From Membranipora membranacea (Eukaryota > Bryozoa > Gymnolaemata > Cheilostomatida > Membraniporidae), in contig OU612066.1 in NCBI GenBank assembly GCA_914767715.1, positions 18,636,283 through 18,700,282 on the forward strand: DNA of 64,000 bases, given 5' to 3'. Positions 27,186 to 39,800 of this stretch are shown here, in pieces; position 1 is the first letter of the stretch; each line of letters opens with the position of its first letter. The position numbers and the translations under genes are program-made. The notes beneath the pieces were generated by a model that saw only the letters and a program-made list of their open reading frames with translations, ran no database searches and was not told the origin of the DNA.

Positions 27186-29392
27186 AGTAAATTTTCAGTC
27201 CTCCTGTGAAATACTTTTCAACATAGTTCGCTGAGAGGTACAAATGATAGAGGTACGGATGGTGAAGGAAACAAAGAGTAGATAACATATAAGTGATAGC
27301 CAAATAAACACGGGAACCAATCCAGTCACATGGCTGCTCCTCTCATATTCTTGGCGTGAAAATGGTTATTTGACAATTCAATACCAGGTGTATGTCGAAG
27401 CTGTTTGTTATATGTGGGGGGGGGGGGACTGTAACTCTGACATTCGTAACAGACTGAAAGGAGGGGGAGGAGTCTTAAAAATCTCATGTATGGTATTAGT
27501 GGAATAGCTGTGCCAAACTTGACTTGGTTTCTCATTGATAGTGAAGTATATTTTATACATTTTTATACAATACATAAAGTAATTTTAATATATATTTATA
27601 CATCATTATAATGCTCAATACATTATATCAAGGCCTGGGCTGATCTAAACAAGGAGTGACAAGGGTCTTAATCTAACTATACTGAGTACTCATACTGATT
27701 CTAAACAATACAATAATAAACTACTGTATTTGTATCACCCCTCTCATTGATGATGAGATTATATATTATATAGTCATATAATTATCATATATATAATATA
27801 AATTATCCCAGGGGTTTTATTGTATAAACTTTACAAGCCAAGAGGAGAGGAGATCTCTTCTTCATCAAAATCATTTATCCTACACTACAGGCAAATAATA
27901 ATAAGCAAGCCTTTCTTCTATCTATTATGACTTGGGGAAGCACAGATGTTCATTCTGATGAGTTAGGTAGTAAGGACAGTGCTGGGGAGTCTGTTACACA
28001 TGTCTCATCCTAGGTCTTTGATTGTCTCTTGAGTTTTTGTTGTCAAGGGAAGCAGTCAAACATTCACATTGCCAAAGACCTAGGTTTATGAGTAGACCTG
28101 TAATCTGTTTTGCCTAGATTGTTTGGATTGAGTGGTCTCAAATTAGCGCGGTTGAGGTCATATCCTGTTTATTGGTTTTTTGGGCTCTTAGAGCAAGTTT
28201 GACTCTTTCATAACAAAAGCCTGTTGAAGAGCCAATAATGAAACTAAAATAATTTTGTCATGAGCTCAGACTACACTAATATTCACCAGCAGGAATCAAT
28301 GACAAGGAAATTTCCAGGTGTTTCTCAAAACTTTGTTCTGTATTTAAATACCAAATTTGGGACTGCTGTTCACATCAACAAGTAAGAAAAACCTCTTTCA
28401 GTTCCAAATTATCAATTTTTGAGACAATAAAGAAAGTGATCTTTTCAAATCAGGGACACTCCCCTGAATTATCAATCAAGTTCCAAGCATCAATTTATTT
28501 AATCAAAGTCAAACTTGAAACTGTGATGATTTAGTTACCCTCCTCTCAATCCTTTGATTTAGTTTTACTACCAAAGCTCATCTTTTGTCGCCTACTTACT
28601 CCCAAAAGAAGCATAGTATAGTATAGTTCCTACTATCTGTGACACTGTGAATTAATTAACTTGTTAGTGACTGACTGAATGTTGAGGTAAGTTGGGGTTC
28701 ATCGTTGTATTTCTTCTTACCTAAATATATACTCAGTAGAGTAGGCTACTCTCTCCTCTTCTTCATTATTAGGCATATTATTGTATTAAATACAAAACTA
28801 TAATCCCCTCTCCCCATCAGACATCCAGCCATTTATTTGATTGATTGAAATAGTAGTGGTATTGTTAGTTGAAATAAACTGTTGTATCCAAGTACCAATC
28901 CAAGGAGTTGTTCCAAACCATCCATGTCAAGTCGAAGAATCAAGGAAGATGACCAATTAGGTGAATGTTGATTCGATGCGTATTTAGCAATAATTTAACA
29001 ATTTCCTGAACTTCATCCCCGACTCGTCTAGCTTTATTTATGATAATTGATATATTTTGTGAGATTTAATCACTAGTGATTCAAGCAAAGGGGTAAAAGA
29101 AAGGTGATTAATCTCGCCAAGCTGAAGCATAATCATAGCCCAGACGTATGCCATTATGATGCGTCCGTATAAATATATTGTGAGGGTCCAACCACATTTC
29201 ATCTCAATTTGGCACATTCTCCCTTTGGGCTTTGGCAAGAAAACAAACAAGTTTTATGTTGAGGCATAGCCACATATACGGAGCCTACTGAATCATGTAG
29301 TACTGCAGCTCTCTTGCTCTCTTCTTTACAGCCAGTGATACCACACTAGAACTTGGAATACTAGCCTGTGAGACAGACCCCAAATATAAACC

Positions 29393-32300
29393 ATGCCTGA
29401 TACAAAGCTATACGATATAATGGGTGTGGATAAAAACGTATCTGCAGATGAACTGAAATCTGTAAGTTTCCACCTATTAGCTCTATTATATACTGACCCT
29501 GAATACATTGAATATGTTGAATAGTTGATAGCTCACCCAGATAATCATCACCATTAATATGCAGGATGTATTGTGAGGTCAGTTGGAACTGTATATGGAT
29601 GTGTTTTGTCTTATAATAATAATAATAGTATCAACTTTATTTTGCTATTCAAGGCCCTATTCGGGCAAATAAGAATATGCTTACATAAGATTCATCACAT
29701 CTATAATAGATGTGATGAATCTTATGTAAGCGAGTGCAAGGTAGGAGTGGGCAAGCTAGGCTATTGTCCGGAGAGCTCACCTCCTTTCGCAGAATGGGTA
29801 GTGACCGGGATTCGAACCTGCATCTCTCAGATTGGGAAGCTCGAATCCTAACCACAACGCCACCCTGCCTGCCCTTGTCTTTGGGTTTCAGGATAATGAT
29901 TGTGAGATATTTTGTACATTTCGGTAATTAGTCCTACCTAACTGACAAACTTTCATAAATTACCATGATGGAATATCATGCTGATATTAAGATGACACAC
30001 TATAAGGATGACTTGACAATAGTGAATATTTTTGAAGACATACAAAAAACTAGCCAAGAAATATCACCCTGATAAGAATCCAGAGCACGGAGATCAATTC
30101 AAGGAGATCAGCTTTGCATATGAGATTCTATCTGACCCAGAGAAGAGGGAGACCTATGATAGATATGGTCTGGATGGCCTGAAAGAAGGCCGAGGTGGTG
30201 CAGGTAGGTTTACTGTTTGTTAAAATCACAAGGTTAAGTCACTCACCACATTACGAAAAATGGGCGGCGAAGTTGTGGGTGAGGTCGCAATGCTCTCAGT
30301 TTGTAGACAGGTGAGAGCACATCTGGGGGTCCAACAAGTCCTAGAAGTCAGTGTACTGCAGTGGGATTTGAACCCACGATTTTCAACACTTGCATGCTGA
30401 AGACCGGCGCTCTAGCCAACTGAGTCACCTCCTACTCCTTACTGGATTGTTACTTTCAGTTCATTGGATCTTTTGCCTGCTTTTAGGCCTACACGGGTTT
30501 ATAGGGTATACTTCCATTATCTGTAAACTGTTCCCACTGTCTCTTTGTTTTCTCTGCAAGCCAAACATTTCTTTTTTGTATTGTAACTGGCATCTCTATT
30601 TGGGCGAAGCCTCTCACACAATTTAGTTTACTGCGCTGTTTGGTGGTATTTTCAGTATAATTAATCTTCTTTCTTTGGTCCCATAATGTGTAACCATTCG
30701 AATAAATACATAACTTTGTTTTGTTGGCAGACTTTGATCCATTTGGAGACATGTTTGGAGGATTTTTTGGTGGACTATTTGGCGGAGGAGGAATGAGACG
30801 TGGACCGCGTAAAGGCCAAGACACTATCTTCCAGCTCCCGTGAGTGTTTCTTCTATTTCCTTTGGACTTTTTGCTAATTTGTTTTTCAAGTGAGACCCAT
30901 TTGATGATGATATAAGTGAGTTGTTTCTCTCCTGCTGAATGAATTCTTGGGCGAGAGTACGTCGCAGTTTTTTTCCCAAAAATAATAAATGATATTTTAA
31001 ATAGATACCAGTTACAATATATCTGAAAAACTTACCCAAACGTTTGGAAACAGGGGATGAAGTTCATTCCAAATAATAGGGAATTCCTTTCGTTACTTAT
31101 GACAATTGTTCTTTTGTCAGTTTCACTTCATTAGATCTCAGACATCTAACCTTACAACTGAGGTTTGACCTGAAAGCATACTGTTTGAAAGAAACATAAG
31201 TAGCTAATACTGCCCATGAATTTATAGTCGTGTGTGCTTGGCTGGCTCCCTGAGTTATGCTGAGTCATGCCAAGGGTTTCGTCATGCTAATCAAAAAATT
31301 GCTTGCATTATGAAAATGGTGTGAGATAATCAAGTTGTCATTTTGTAAGCATGATGAAAAAATCAATCCCATCCAATCATTCAGAAAATTCGCCCTTAGG
31401 ATAAAAATATCCTAGCTCAGATGGCAAAACAGAGAAAAATTTGGGCAGAAGCTGTGACTGCAATAAAAAAAAGCCATTAGTTTTGATCTGATTGGGAAGT
31501 GTGACCAAGCTCCGGTGTAGTTCTGATGTCGTTGTTTGAATTGAAATGTCTTGTTTTTTCAGTGTATCATTAGAAGACTTGTACAACGGCAAGACATCAA
31601 AACTTCAAATGTCCCGAACTGTTCTCTGTAAAACATGTAAAGGGTAAGTCAAAACATATCTATGATGAGCTGCTCAGTTTCATTGATGATGTAAATCTTC
31701 ATGAATCCTTGGTTGTTTCTCATGCGATGACAGGCCTGATATCATTGCTTTGTTATGTTTAAATTTCGCCGATAATATTTTTCATTTCACATATTGTGTA
31801 AAGTTCCCCTCTTATGTGAGAAGCAAGGGAATTTGATTCAAAACTGAAGAAAACACTAATGTCTTCTACCTATATACTTCCCCTAGTACTATGTCAGTTT
31901 CCTAACCCATCATGATTTTCCTCTGTGATATGGTAAACAGTCATTTTAGGTCTGCACTTCGAACACTGAACTTGTACGATTATGTTCTCAAGCTTCTGAA
32001 ACAGACCGATCAAGCTTTTAGCATTGGAAACAATTATAGTTCGTCACAGCCTTCATGGATAGTTTTTTAGAGTTCTTTTAAATTGATAAACTTGATAATA
32101 TGATAAATTGATAAATTTTATAAAATGATAAATTGGGTATGTGGTGTTTGGTAGAAATTGTGGACAAATAAGGTCGTTGTCAAACTCATCATCAAATAAA
32201 AACAAAGACGAAACCTCATAACCTAACATATACAACTAGTTAAGGTATACATACCTACTCTTCATTTCCTCATTGAAGGCCAACAACAGTTGATCATATG

Positions 32301-35007
32301 TACGAGAACGCAAGCTTTTTATCCAAACTTGCATATCTTGGAAAAGAATTACAAACATGGATGAGGTAAAACTTGTCAGTTCAATGCTGTTGATCTGTGT
32401 TGACGTCTTGAAAGAAGGAATTTTTACTGACCAGTTTCATTCTCAAAATGTCAATGTGATGGTTTGCCTAAAGAGAACCTTGTCATTCAACTTCTTTCTG
32501 AGCGGTATCATAGGTCTTTCAAGTTCTAAATTTCTCTTCGTTTGTGTTGCTCAGTTTAATCTTTTCTCTGTTTTGTTTGTATTTATAGTGCCGGCAGTAA
32601 GTCAGGTAATACGGCTACTTGTTCCACATGTCGAGGTCGTGGGGTCAAAGTAGTTTTGAGACAGCTAGGTCCTGGTATGGTACAACAGATGCAGATACCG
32701 TGTAGTGATTGTGACGGTGAAGGTAAGAATAAGAATCTGTGTTAAGAGATAAATAGTTCAGTCTCTGTAAGCCTCAGGTTCTCTTCAGTGGCTGTGAGGA
32801 TAGAACAATAATCACTATTAGTATATGTGTATATTTTATTATGATTGCAATCATACCGGCGATGGTGTTTACATTGCTATGCGGTTAAGTGTAATCCAAA
32901 ACTTGGCATGTTGTAAGGCAGTGGACAATTGTCTAGTTACCTTCATTTTTTATAGGCCGATTCATTGGAAGATTACAAAATGATAGCCTTCCTATTTGTC
33001 TCTATTATCAGGTGAAGTACTATCAGAGAAAGACAGATGTAAAGCCTGTTCTGGTAAGAAAACCACTAAAGAGAAGAAAGTACAGGAGGTGCATATAGAT
33101 AAAGGCATGATAGACGGACATAAAATACCTCTACGTGGACAGGGTGATGAACAGGTATGTGTATAGATAAACTGTGCCAGTTTATCTGTTTTTTGGAGTT
33201 TCTTCCCCCCTGATAAGCTGCTCCTAATGCAGTCACTGGACCAAGCTTAATCTTGTATTCCATATCATATCATCTTCATTGTTATGGCTCTTATTTGTAA
33301 TGTGGTTTAGCACTACTACTTCATGTGTTGATGCCTGATGGGTCACTAACTAACTATGATTATTCATACCCCTTTTCCCTTCCGTTCACTGATATGATGA
33401 ATATGTCTGTGTATGGGAAGGCAAGCTCCATCCGATGTTTGGAAATGACAGATATTTCACATTGTTCTCCGCTGGGTTCCAAAAGCATTAAATTGACATT
33501 GTGTATCTTGTAGCCTGGTATTGAGCCCGGGGATGTTGTAGTAGTCTTGGCACAGAAGGAACATGAGTTATTCACTAGGAAAGGTGCCGATTTGTACTGT
33601 ACTTATAATATTGGCATCACTGAAGCACTGTGTGGGTTCGAGATGGTCATTCAACATCTAGATAAGCGAGAATTACTAATCAAACACCCTTCTGGTCAAG
33701 TCATACAGCCAGGTAAGTAAGACCTACCTACAGCTCGTTTAGAGGTCAGCTTACAATCCACTACATAGAGATGTCTTGCCTCTACGTAGCGATGAGGGAA
33801 ACCTCCCATTTCACAGCTTGACGGAACTGCATAATCTTAAACCACTGCTACCGCAGCTGGGCTTTGCTCAGCATAGCCACCAGTCAAAAATTCAAATAGA
33901 GAGTTGTGGCATCAAAACATCTAGCCAGCAGCATTGAATCTAGCTAAAATCTAGCTGAGATCCAACACTAATAAAACTGTTGGATCTCAGCTAGATTTTA
34001 AAGGCACCTGATTGGTCAACAACAACATTAGTCATCACTAATGGTGTATGGCTGGGGAAGAAGATACTCCCTACATTTTGAGAGCTCATATAACTCCATT
34101 CAAAGCTACTGGCTAGATGTTTTGATGCCACAACTCTCTATTTAAATGTTTGACTGGTGGCTATGCTGGGCAAAGCCCAGCTGTGTCAGCAGTGGTTTAA
34201 CTGTGAAAAACTCTAATCTATAAAATCCTAGACCAAAGACAAAGACCAAACGAGTAAGGGAATTGTGAATTGATACCTAGGACGTGACTCTGAAATTCCA
34301 GCTTATTTGAAGTAAAATACCACCCAGTGCAAAATTCCTATATGCTTGGATGTGTTTTATTATCAAACATGTAATTTATACTTTAGAAATGAAGAAGTGC
34401 ATACATGGAGAAGGTATGCCAACGTTTAAGAATCCATTCAGTAAAGGAGATCTCATCATCAGATTCACTATCAATTTCCCTGAAAACGGATTCGCCACCG
34501 AAGATCAGCTCACAGTAAGTTTTATATGAGTATAGAGTATGGATTAAATGCTGTTTAACCTATAGGAAAACATGGAAAACATGGAGTTGTGGATGCTTAC
34601 CAAGTATACAACTTATCAAAATCTTTGGAGAAAAAAATACTGCAGAACAGAACTGGTAATTTTGGAAACATTAACAAAAAAGTTGGAGCAGTAGAAATTG
34701 CAGCATTCTGTAAGCCTTGAAGAAAATTTTTAAATATTGATATTTGAATGAGTACTCGCTATAGGAAGAATTGATCGAATGTGTTAGATAGGGAAAGGAG
34801 CATCTCATTTACTATATATTTACTTTATGACAGCTGTTAGAGAAGTTATTACCAGCTCGACCTCCAGCACCGGCAGCCAACGAAGAACATGAAGAGGTGG
34901 AGCTACATCCATACACCGGCTCAGCAGCCTCAGGCGCTGGTAATGATGATGATGACGATGATGAGATGGGCGGAGGCGGCCCCAAAGTACAATGTGCTCA
35001 TCAGTGA
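29393..35007 (+). CDS. DNAJA2: DnaJ homolog subfamily A member 2 (type I Hsp40 co-chaperone)
   Basis: Cytosolic Hsp40 that stimulates Hsp70 ATPase and hands over unfolded clients. Exons: 29393-29461, 30038-30203, 30731-30839, 31563-31643, 32589-32722, 33012-33154, 33514-33712, 34387-34514, 34834-35007; phases close to give 400 aa (human DNAJA2 about 412). The J domain starts [10 protein letters not shown] and keeps the HPD motif ([14 protein letters not shown]). A Gly/Phe region ([19 protein letters not shown]) follows. The zinc-binding domain has four repeats, [24 protein letters not shown] and CKACSGKK, as in human DNAJA2. The two C-terminal client-binding regions follow. The tail is acidic (DDDDDDE) and ends VQCAHQ, a CaaX box predicting farnesylation, identical to the human DNAJA2 end. 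A strong acceptor-like TTCTTTACAG ends at 29332, so a 5' UTR intron is possible. The DNAJA2 rather than DNAJA1 call rests on the CAHQ end and zinc-domain match. Confidence 0.95.
29613..29874 (-). mobile_element. tRNA-derived SINE (family A, copy 1) in DNAJA2 intron 1
   Basis: On the minus strand it starts with a tRNA-like head: box A in GGTGGCGTTGTGGTTAGG, box B GGTTCGAATCC at 29818-29808. It ends in an ATT/TAA-repeat tail near 29613-29626. It is flanked by a 7-bp direct repeat TTGTCTT (29606-29612 and 29875-29881), a probable target-site duplication. The head and tail match the copy at 49.5 kb in opposite orientation, which defines a family. The head does not close into a mature tRNA. Confidence 0.85.
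29679..29731. repeat. 53-bp near-perfect palindrome inside the SINE
   Basis: 26-bp arms are exact inverted repeats around one central A (29705). The arm begins GCTTACATAAGATTCATCAC. The equivalent stretch of the second copy (about 49670-49730) is a degenerate ATGTATCATGT-type sequence without this hairpin. Confidence 0.95.
30230..30432 (-). mobile_element. tRNA-derived SINE (family B) in DNAJA2 intron 2
   Basis: On the minus strand the head reads GGAGGTGACTCAGTTGGCTA, with a box-A-like motif, and box B GGTTCAAATCC lies at 30374-30364. The acceptor ends do not pair, so it is a tRNA-like SINE head and not a tRNA gene. The body runs on to about 30230. The head differs from families A and C. The exact distal end is uncertain. 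Confidence 0.6.
33837..34200. mobile_element. TTAA-flanked inverted-repeat element (piggyBac-type MITE) in DNAJA2 intron 7
   Basis: A 364-bp element whose 92-bp ends (33837-33928 and 34109-34200) are inverted repeats with a few mismatches, each ending in TTAA at the outer edge. TTAA is the target duplicated by piggyBac transposases. A second perfect inverted pair of 22 bp (33946-33967 and 33978-33999, 10-nt loop) lies inside. There is no coding capacity, so it would need a transposase in trans. The piggyBac assignment rests only on TTAA. Confidence 0.75.
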
Positions 35008-35739
35008 GAACCATATGGCTAACACGAGGCAAAATATACCAAAATCACACAGCATGCAGGCTTGAACGATTACAGCAAGACCCTCAACATGGGCGGTGTA
35101 TGATTGTCTTTGAGGTATACTTGTAGATGATGTACTGATTAAAATTTTGAGAGACCAAAGTCCCAACTAAAAGCTACCATATGTTCTCATGTAGTAGTTA
35201 GACATGACAATAACTGCTATCTCATTTTGTGGATCATCTTCGTTATGAAGCTAATATGATTATCAAAATACGCGTAACATTACATAACCACATTTCTGAT
35301 TTGTGCAAGTCTCAGTATTTTCTGGGTACATCTTACATATTGGTTAATTTCACTTAGCAGTGATTTAGCGATTACTAAGGAATCAACTTCGCTGTTCAAT
35401 TATTAAAAACTATTTAGGCAATGTAATAATTAGACAATAATTTGAAATCCATGCGTCGAACCACCAGTTTTTTTTGTTGGTATCTGTTATCTTTACGCTT
35501 CCATCTAGCAGCATCTAGCCGTCCTGATTTTAACACTTATAACATGGGATACAAATAGTGCTTACGGGGCATTCTGGACTCATTTCATGTATTAATAGTA
35601 TGTTGTGTGTGTGGCTATTAAGCCAATGTTACTGATTTTTGAACATATCAAGGAACAAGAAAGTCAAATTTAACTTTGAACCAAGTGTCTGGCTGTGCTG
35701 ACATGAAGATTGTATAAACTTGTGTTTGTTGACGATCAG

Positions 35740-35745
35740 AATAAA
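35740..35745 (+). terminator. Polyadenylation signal AATAAA of DNAJA2
   Basis: First canonical AATAAA well after the stop at 35007, giving a 3' UTR of about 750 nt. Confidence 0.6.
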
Positions 35746-35769
35746 CAAATATTCTAATGCTGTCTCCTC

Positions 35770-36845
35770 TACAATTTTCTTTATATTCATTCTCATTACC
35801 AAAATCAACACAAATTATATATTTAGTTTTATATATATTCTGTTTTACCCTCTCACTATGCATTTGTTCCAAAAATGATCTAGCTGACTTCCTGACAAGC
35901 GCTGGTTCTCCCTAGCTTAACTTTTTTCGTTGGGAGGGACCCACCCTTGAACTGAATGCTCGTGATTTTTATGGTCAAGAGCCAGAACTCCCCAAGACAC
36001 TATCTGTCCAAGGAGTTTGAAAACTGTAACTCCCTGATCTGTCAGAAGACGGATAATTATTTATTTTTTATTCGATTTTTGATTTGCAAACATGGTAACC
36101 ATACATTGATTAATGAGCTGAATCAGTAACTTCATATCAGTTGTTACTGGTCATGGCTCATCTAGGTATAGTACATCTGTAAAAAATCAAAGCTAACTGA
36201 TGAAATGTGCTGACTAATATGTGGTTCAGGCACTGCGGCGCTTCATTTTTTAACCTCACAACAATTCTAAAAAAAGCACGTCGACGAACAGGGGACAGCT
36301 AAACCAATGTGCACCACTGTTTCAGATATTCTCCGATTCATTCATACTTTGTGGCTTTTTGAATAGACTGGAGATGCTAGATTAGTTCTTGAGACCTGAT
36401 CCCAAAGCCAAGGCATGAATAGGGACAAATGCTACAGAGACCCATGATTGAAGCCACACAACATATCCCAGTAAACTTGTCTCAATGCTCTTATTCTCCT
36501 AAATTCTGTGGTGCATGGAGTTCATAGACAATGATCTAATTCTAAGACTGGGTTGTTGCCTTCTCTTTGTCGGGTCTAAATAGATTTCTTATTAGTAAAT
36601 AAAACTGTCCTAACACAGTAGGCCTGAGTTTATTTCAACCAATGAAATTCACTTTAACACCATAGACAACTCCAATTACAATCCCAATGGTGTACATATG
36701 AATATACAGGCTCACAGTCATGTGTTCAGTTAGAAATTGGAGTGAAAAGGAAAAAAAAACTGCCAATCAAGTCAAGTAAAAAAACCAGATCAGATCATAC
36801 TTGGAGATGATTGTTTGATTAAGGTAGCGCTATATAATATTAGGC
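35770..36845. other. Intergenic region between DNAJA2 and the cyclophilin gene
   Basis: About 1.1 kb with no coding exon or RNA gene recognised. It should contain the promoter and 5' UTR of the downstream gene. No TATA box could be assigned with confidence. Confidence 0.5.
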
Positions 36846-39800
36846 ATGGATGGTGCTAAGAATCCTAAATGCTTCTTTGATATAGAAATCGCAGGAGAAT
36901 CTGGTGAGTATGTGACCAGGTTGTGTGTGTGTAATTATTTTTGAATTTTTTGTTTCTTTCATATAATATATTGCAGCAGGGAGTAAAATGATTGCAGGTC
37001 CTACTTAATAGTACTTGTAAAGTTAGGAGGAAGTAGCCGCAGACACACTCACTGCTGCTGTGTGTGTCAATTCATTCATTATTAAATTCAATGGCTGTTG
37101 ATCTTCATTCAATTCAACTTGAGTCTTTACTAAGTAAGGTGAGGCTATCCTCTGGGCATCCAAGCCTTTTTGCTATGAAATGACCTTGTCCACCACAACA
37201 AGTAGGGATTGATTTATTACTTTATCATAATAACAATAAATTGTAATGATGACCTCAGTTACAAAATAACAGCAGGAGCAACGATTGGGTACATTCAATG
37301 ATGAGAGCACACTACATGAGGGCATTAAGTATTTCGTCATCTAGTCTGTTTGAGCCAAAACAAACATTTGGCGGACTGCAATTGTTTTAGGTTACCATCC
37401 TGAATTCATTCTTTCTTTCTTATATTGTAGCTGGGAGAGTTATATTTGACTTGTACGCAGATAAGTGTCCCAAAACAGCAGAGAATTTCAGGGCTCTATG
37501 TACTGGTAAGCTTGTTAAACAGAACTTAGTCTTGATAAAAGTTATCCAAAACACAGTACTTAAGATCTATATGAACCAAGTAGGCCGACTTATTTCCTTA
37601 ATCTCTATGAGGTGATCTGATACTATGGTAGATGGCCTTTTCTACCATAGTTTACTACACTGTTATGACAGAATTAAACTTTGTCATGGAAATAGTTAGG
37701 CAAGGTCGTTAAAAATCGTCTGGTTATTACTCTATACATTTTATGTTTCACAGGTGAGAAAGGTGATGGGGAAAGTACAGGCAAACCTCTGCACTACCAA
37801 GGTGTCATATTCCACAGAGTAATCAAGGGCTTCATGGTACAAGCTGGGGATTTCGTCAACGGTAATTAGCATGGAGTTGTCAAAACAATTATTTTAGTAA
37901 TAATTAACCTATGTTTCAGATGCTCAACATTGTATTCATTCCCACATCAACGCTCTTATCTATGCTGTTGCTCCTTGATCTTAGCATATTATGCCACCAA
38001 TATCAATATAATTGAATTTTTTGTCACTTCATTTGTTGTTCCTTTATTGTGATATCCGTTTCATGATTATATGTTACAATGTATCATATAGTTGTATAGA
38101 TTTCAGACAGGACAGAAATCTCCACTGCGTCAGCTAAACTTTGATCTACAATGTTCTGCTGGATAGAATCAAGATATGCTTTGGTTTGGTTTGTTGGTAT
38201 GATGGCAGGTTTGGAAAACACAATTCTCCTTGTGTTACATATACATGTTTTATTATCATTATAGTCCTTGAGATGTTTGTTCGCTTGTTGACAGATATTG
38301 GCAGTTGGCAACTTGCAGCAGCTTATTAAAAGCTTCATTGCCATCTATTGAATGCAGCTGCTGCCATCCAATCAACATGGCTGAATGGGGCGTCCTCGGC
38401 GGTTTCATATCAAGGTCAAGCTGACCTAATACTGGAACAACACATCACTGGGGTCATATGACCTCATAGTAGAAGAGTTAATAATATGAAACCGCTGATG
38501 CTGTGAGATAATTATCACGAGCCCATTTATTTCATATCTATCACAACATTGTTCATTATCAGGGAATGGCACTGGTGGAGAATCTATCTATGGAGGAACG
38601 TTTGCAGGTATGACTGACTTCTGATATGTTAAACTATGAGTCTAAAATCTGGTATCATTATTTTATTATTGGAGGGTTCATTCCCAAACAGATTAACATA
38701 AGGCACAAACATAAACACAAACACAATCCAGGCAGGAGATGGCTTGCTTGGTATACCAAAAGATATATAATGCAAAGCAATATCGAGAATTTGTTCACAA
38801 AAAATCTCTTAATTTGATTGAGTAGCGTACTAGTTGAAATACAAATCAAAGATTAATGAAGTACACCAAAAAATATGATTGTGAATAGCTACTCGATTGA
38901 GAAAAATATCAATGTCGCGGGTACCAGATATCTGGTCTCTGGTTATAATATGTAATCTGCCATGACTTTGAATGATTCCTATCTTTGCATTATTCACAAC
39001 TGTTCCCTGTATTATTGATTATATTTCATGTCATTGTTGTTACTTTTGTATAGATGAAAAGTTAAACTTGAAGCATGGTAAACCATATCTACTATCTATG
39101 GCCAACAGAGGAGTGGACACCAACGGATCTCAATTCTTTGTGTGAGTTATCCAGATCAATTAATGTTGTACATTCGTTATCGCCGCTGCTCAACTTTTAA
39201 ACATGTTTACGACCTTAAGTATCAGTGAAGCGATAATTACTGATGAATTTCTCACCCTGTGTCTGTCTGTATAGAAGACTCTCAAATACTGATCAACAAT
39301 GGGCGGCCACAGATTGGCACTCTTTTCTGATATAACACCGTTCAAAGGGTATTTTTGTGTTGTATTACTTTTATGACGTGGTCTTTTTTTTCGTCGTACA
39401 ATGGGCCATGTATATCTTCTTGTCTTGCATTAATGATGGATCATTGTTATTTTTCAGGTTAACAGCCCCAGCACCTCATCTTGATGGGTATGATCTAAGA
39501 TACATCTAGATTTTCAATTGATTTCCTTTACTTGAACGTATATTAGGTCTATTAGTAGTTTAAAGTCATATTCAATAACAAAATACAACATATCCATTAC
39601 TACAATATTGAAAAAGTGATTGAAATGGTAAAATTTGGAAAAAGATTTTTGATACAAATCATTTGTACTTGACCCTGTAAATTTTTGCAAAACTATATGA
39701 CAGTTGATTATACATGCAAATGATAATGCACACTGTTGGCTTATTTTACACTCATTAAATGTACTGCATGAGCTTCACAATAATAAATAATGTTGGTCAT

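Larger units (their letters stand above)
16709..29332. other. 12.6 kb without recognised coding exons
   Basis: No reading frame with splice support or a known domain was found on either strand between the zinc-finger gene and DNAJA2. It probably contains the zinc-finger gene's 5' non-coding exon(s), both promoters and regulatory DNA. Structured pieces listed separately are a palindrome/octamer cluster (17.75-17.84 kb), adjacent palindromes (24.4 kb), a hairpin (26.04 kb) and an inverted-repeat element (27.0 kb). AT-rich stretches occur at about 27540-27610 and 27755-27815. Confidence 0.6.

Noticed and set aside
28010-28084. 12-bp inverted pair CCTAGGTCTTTG / CAAAGACCTAGG
   Set aside because: Short and without other element features; probably chance or decayed.
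38399-38496. Inverted pair CGGTTTCATAT / ATATGAAACCG in PPIG intron 3
   Set aside because: Only about 11-12 bp of arm and no target duplication; not enough to call a MITE.
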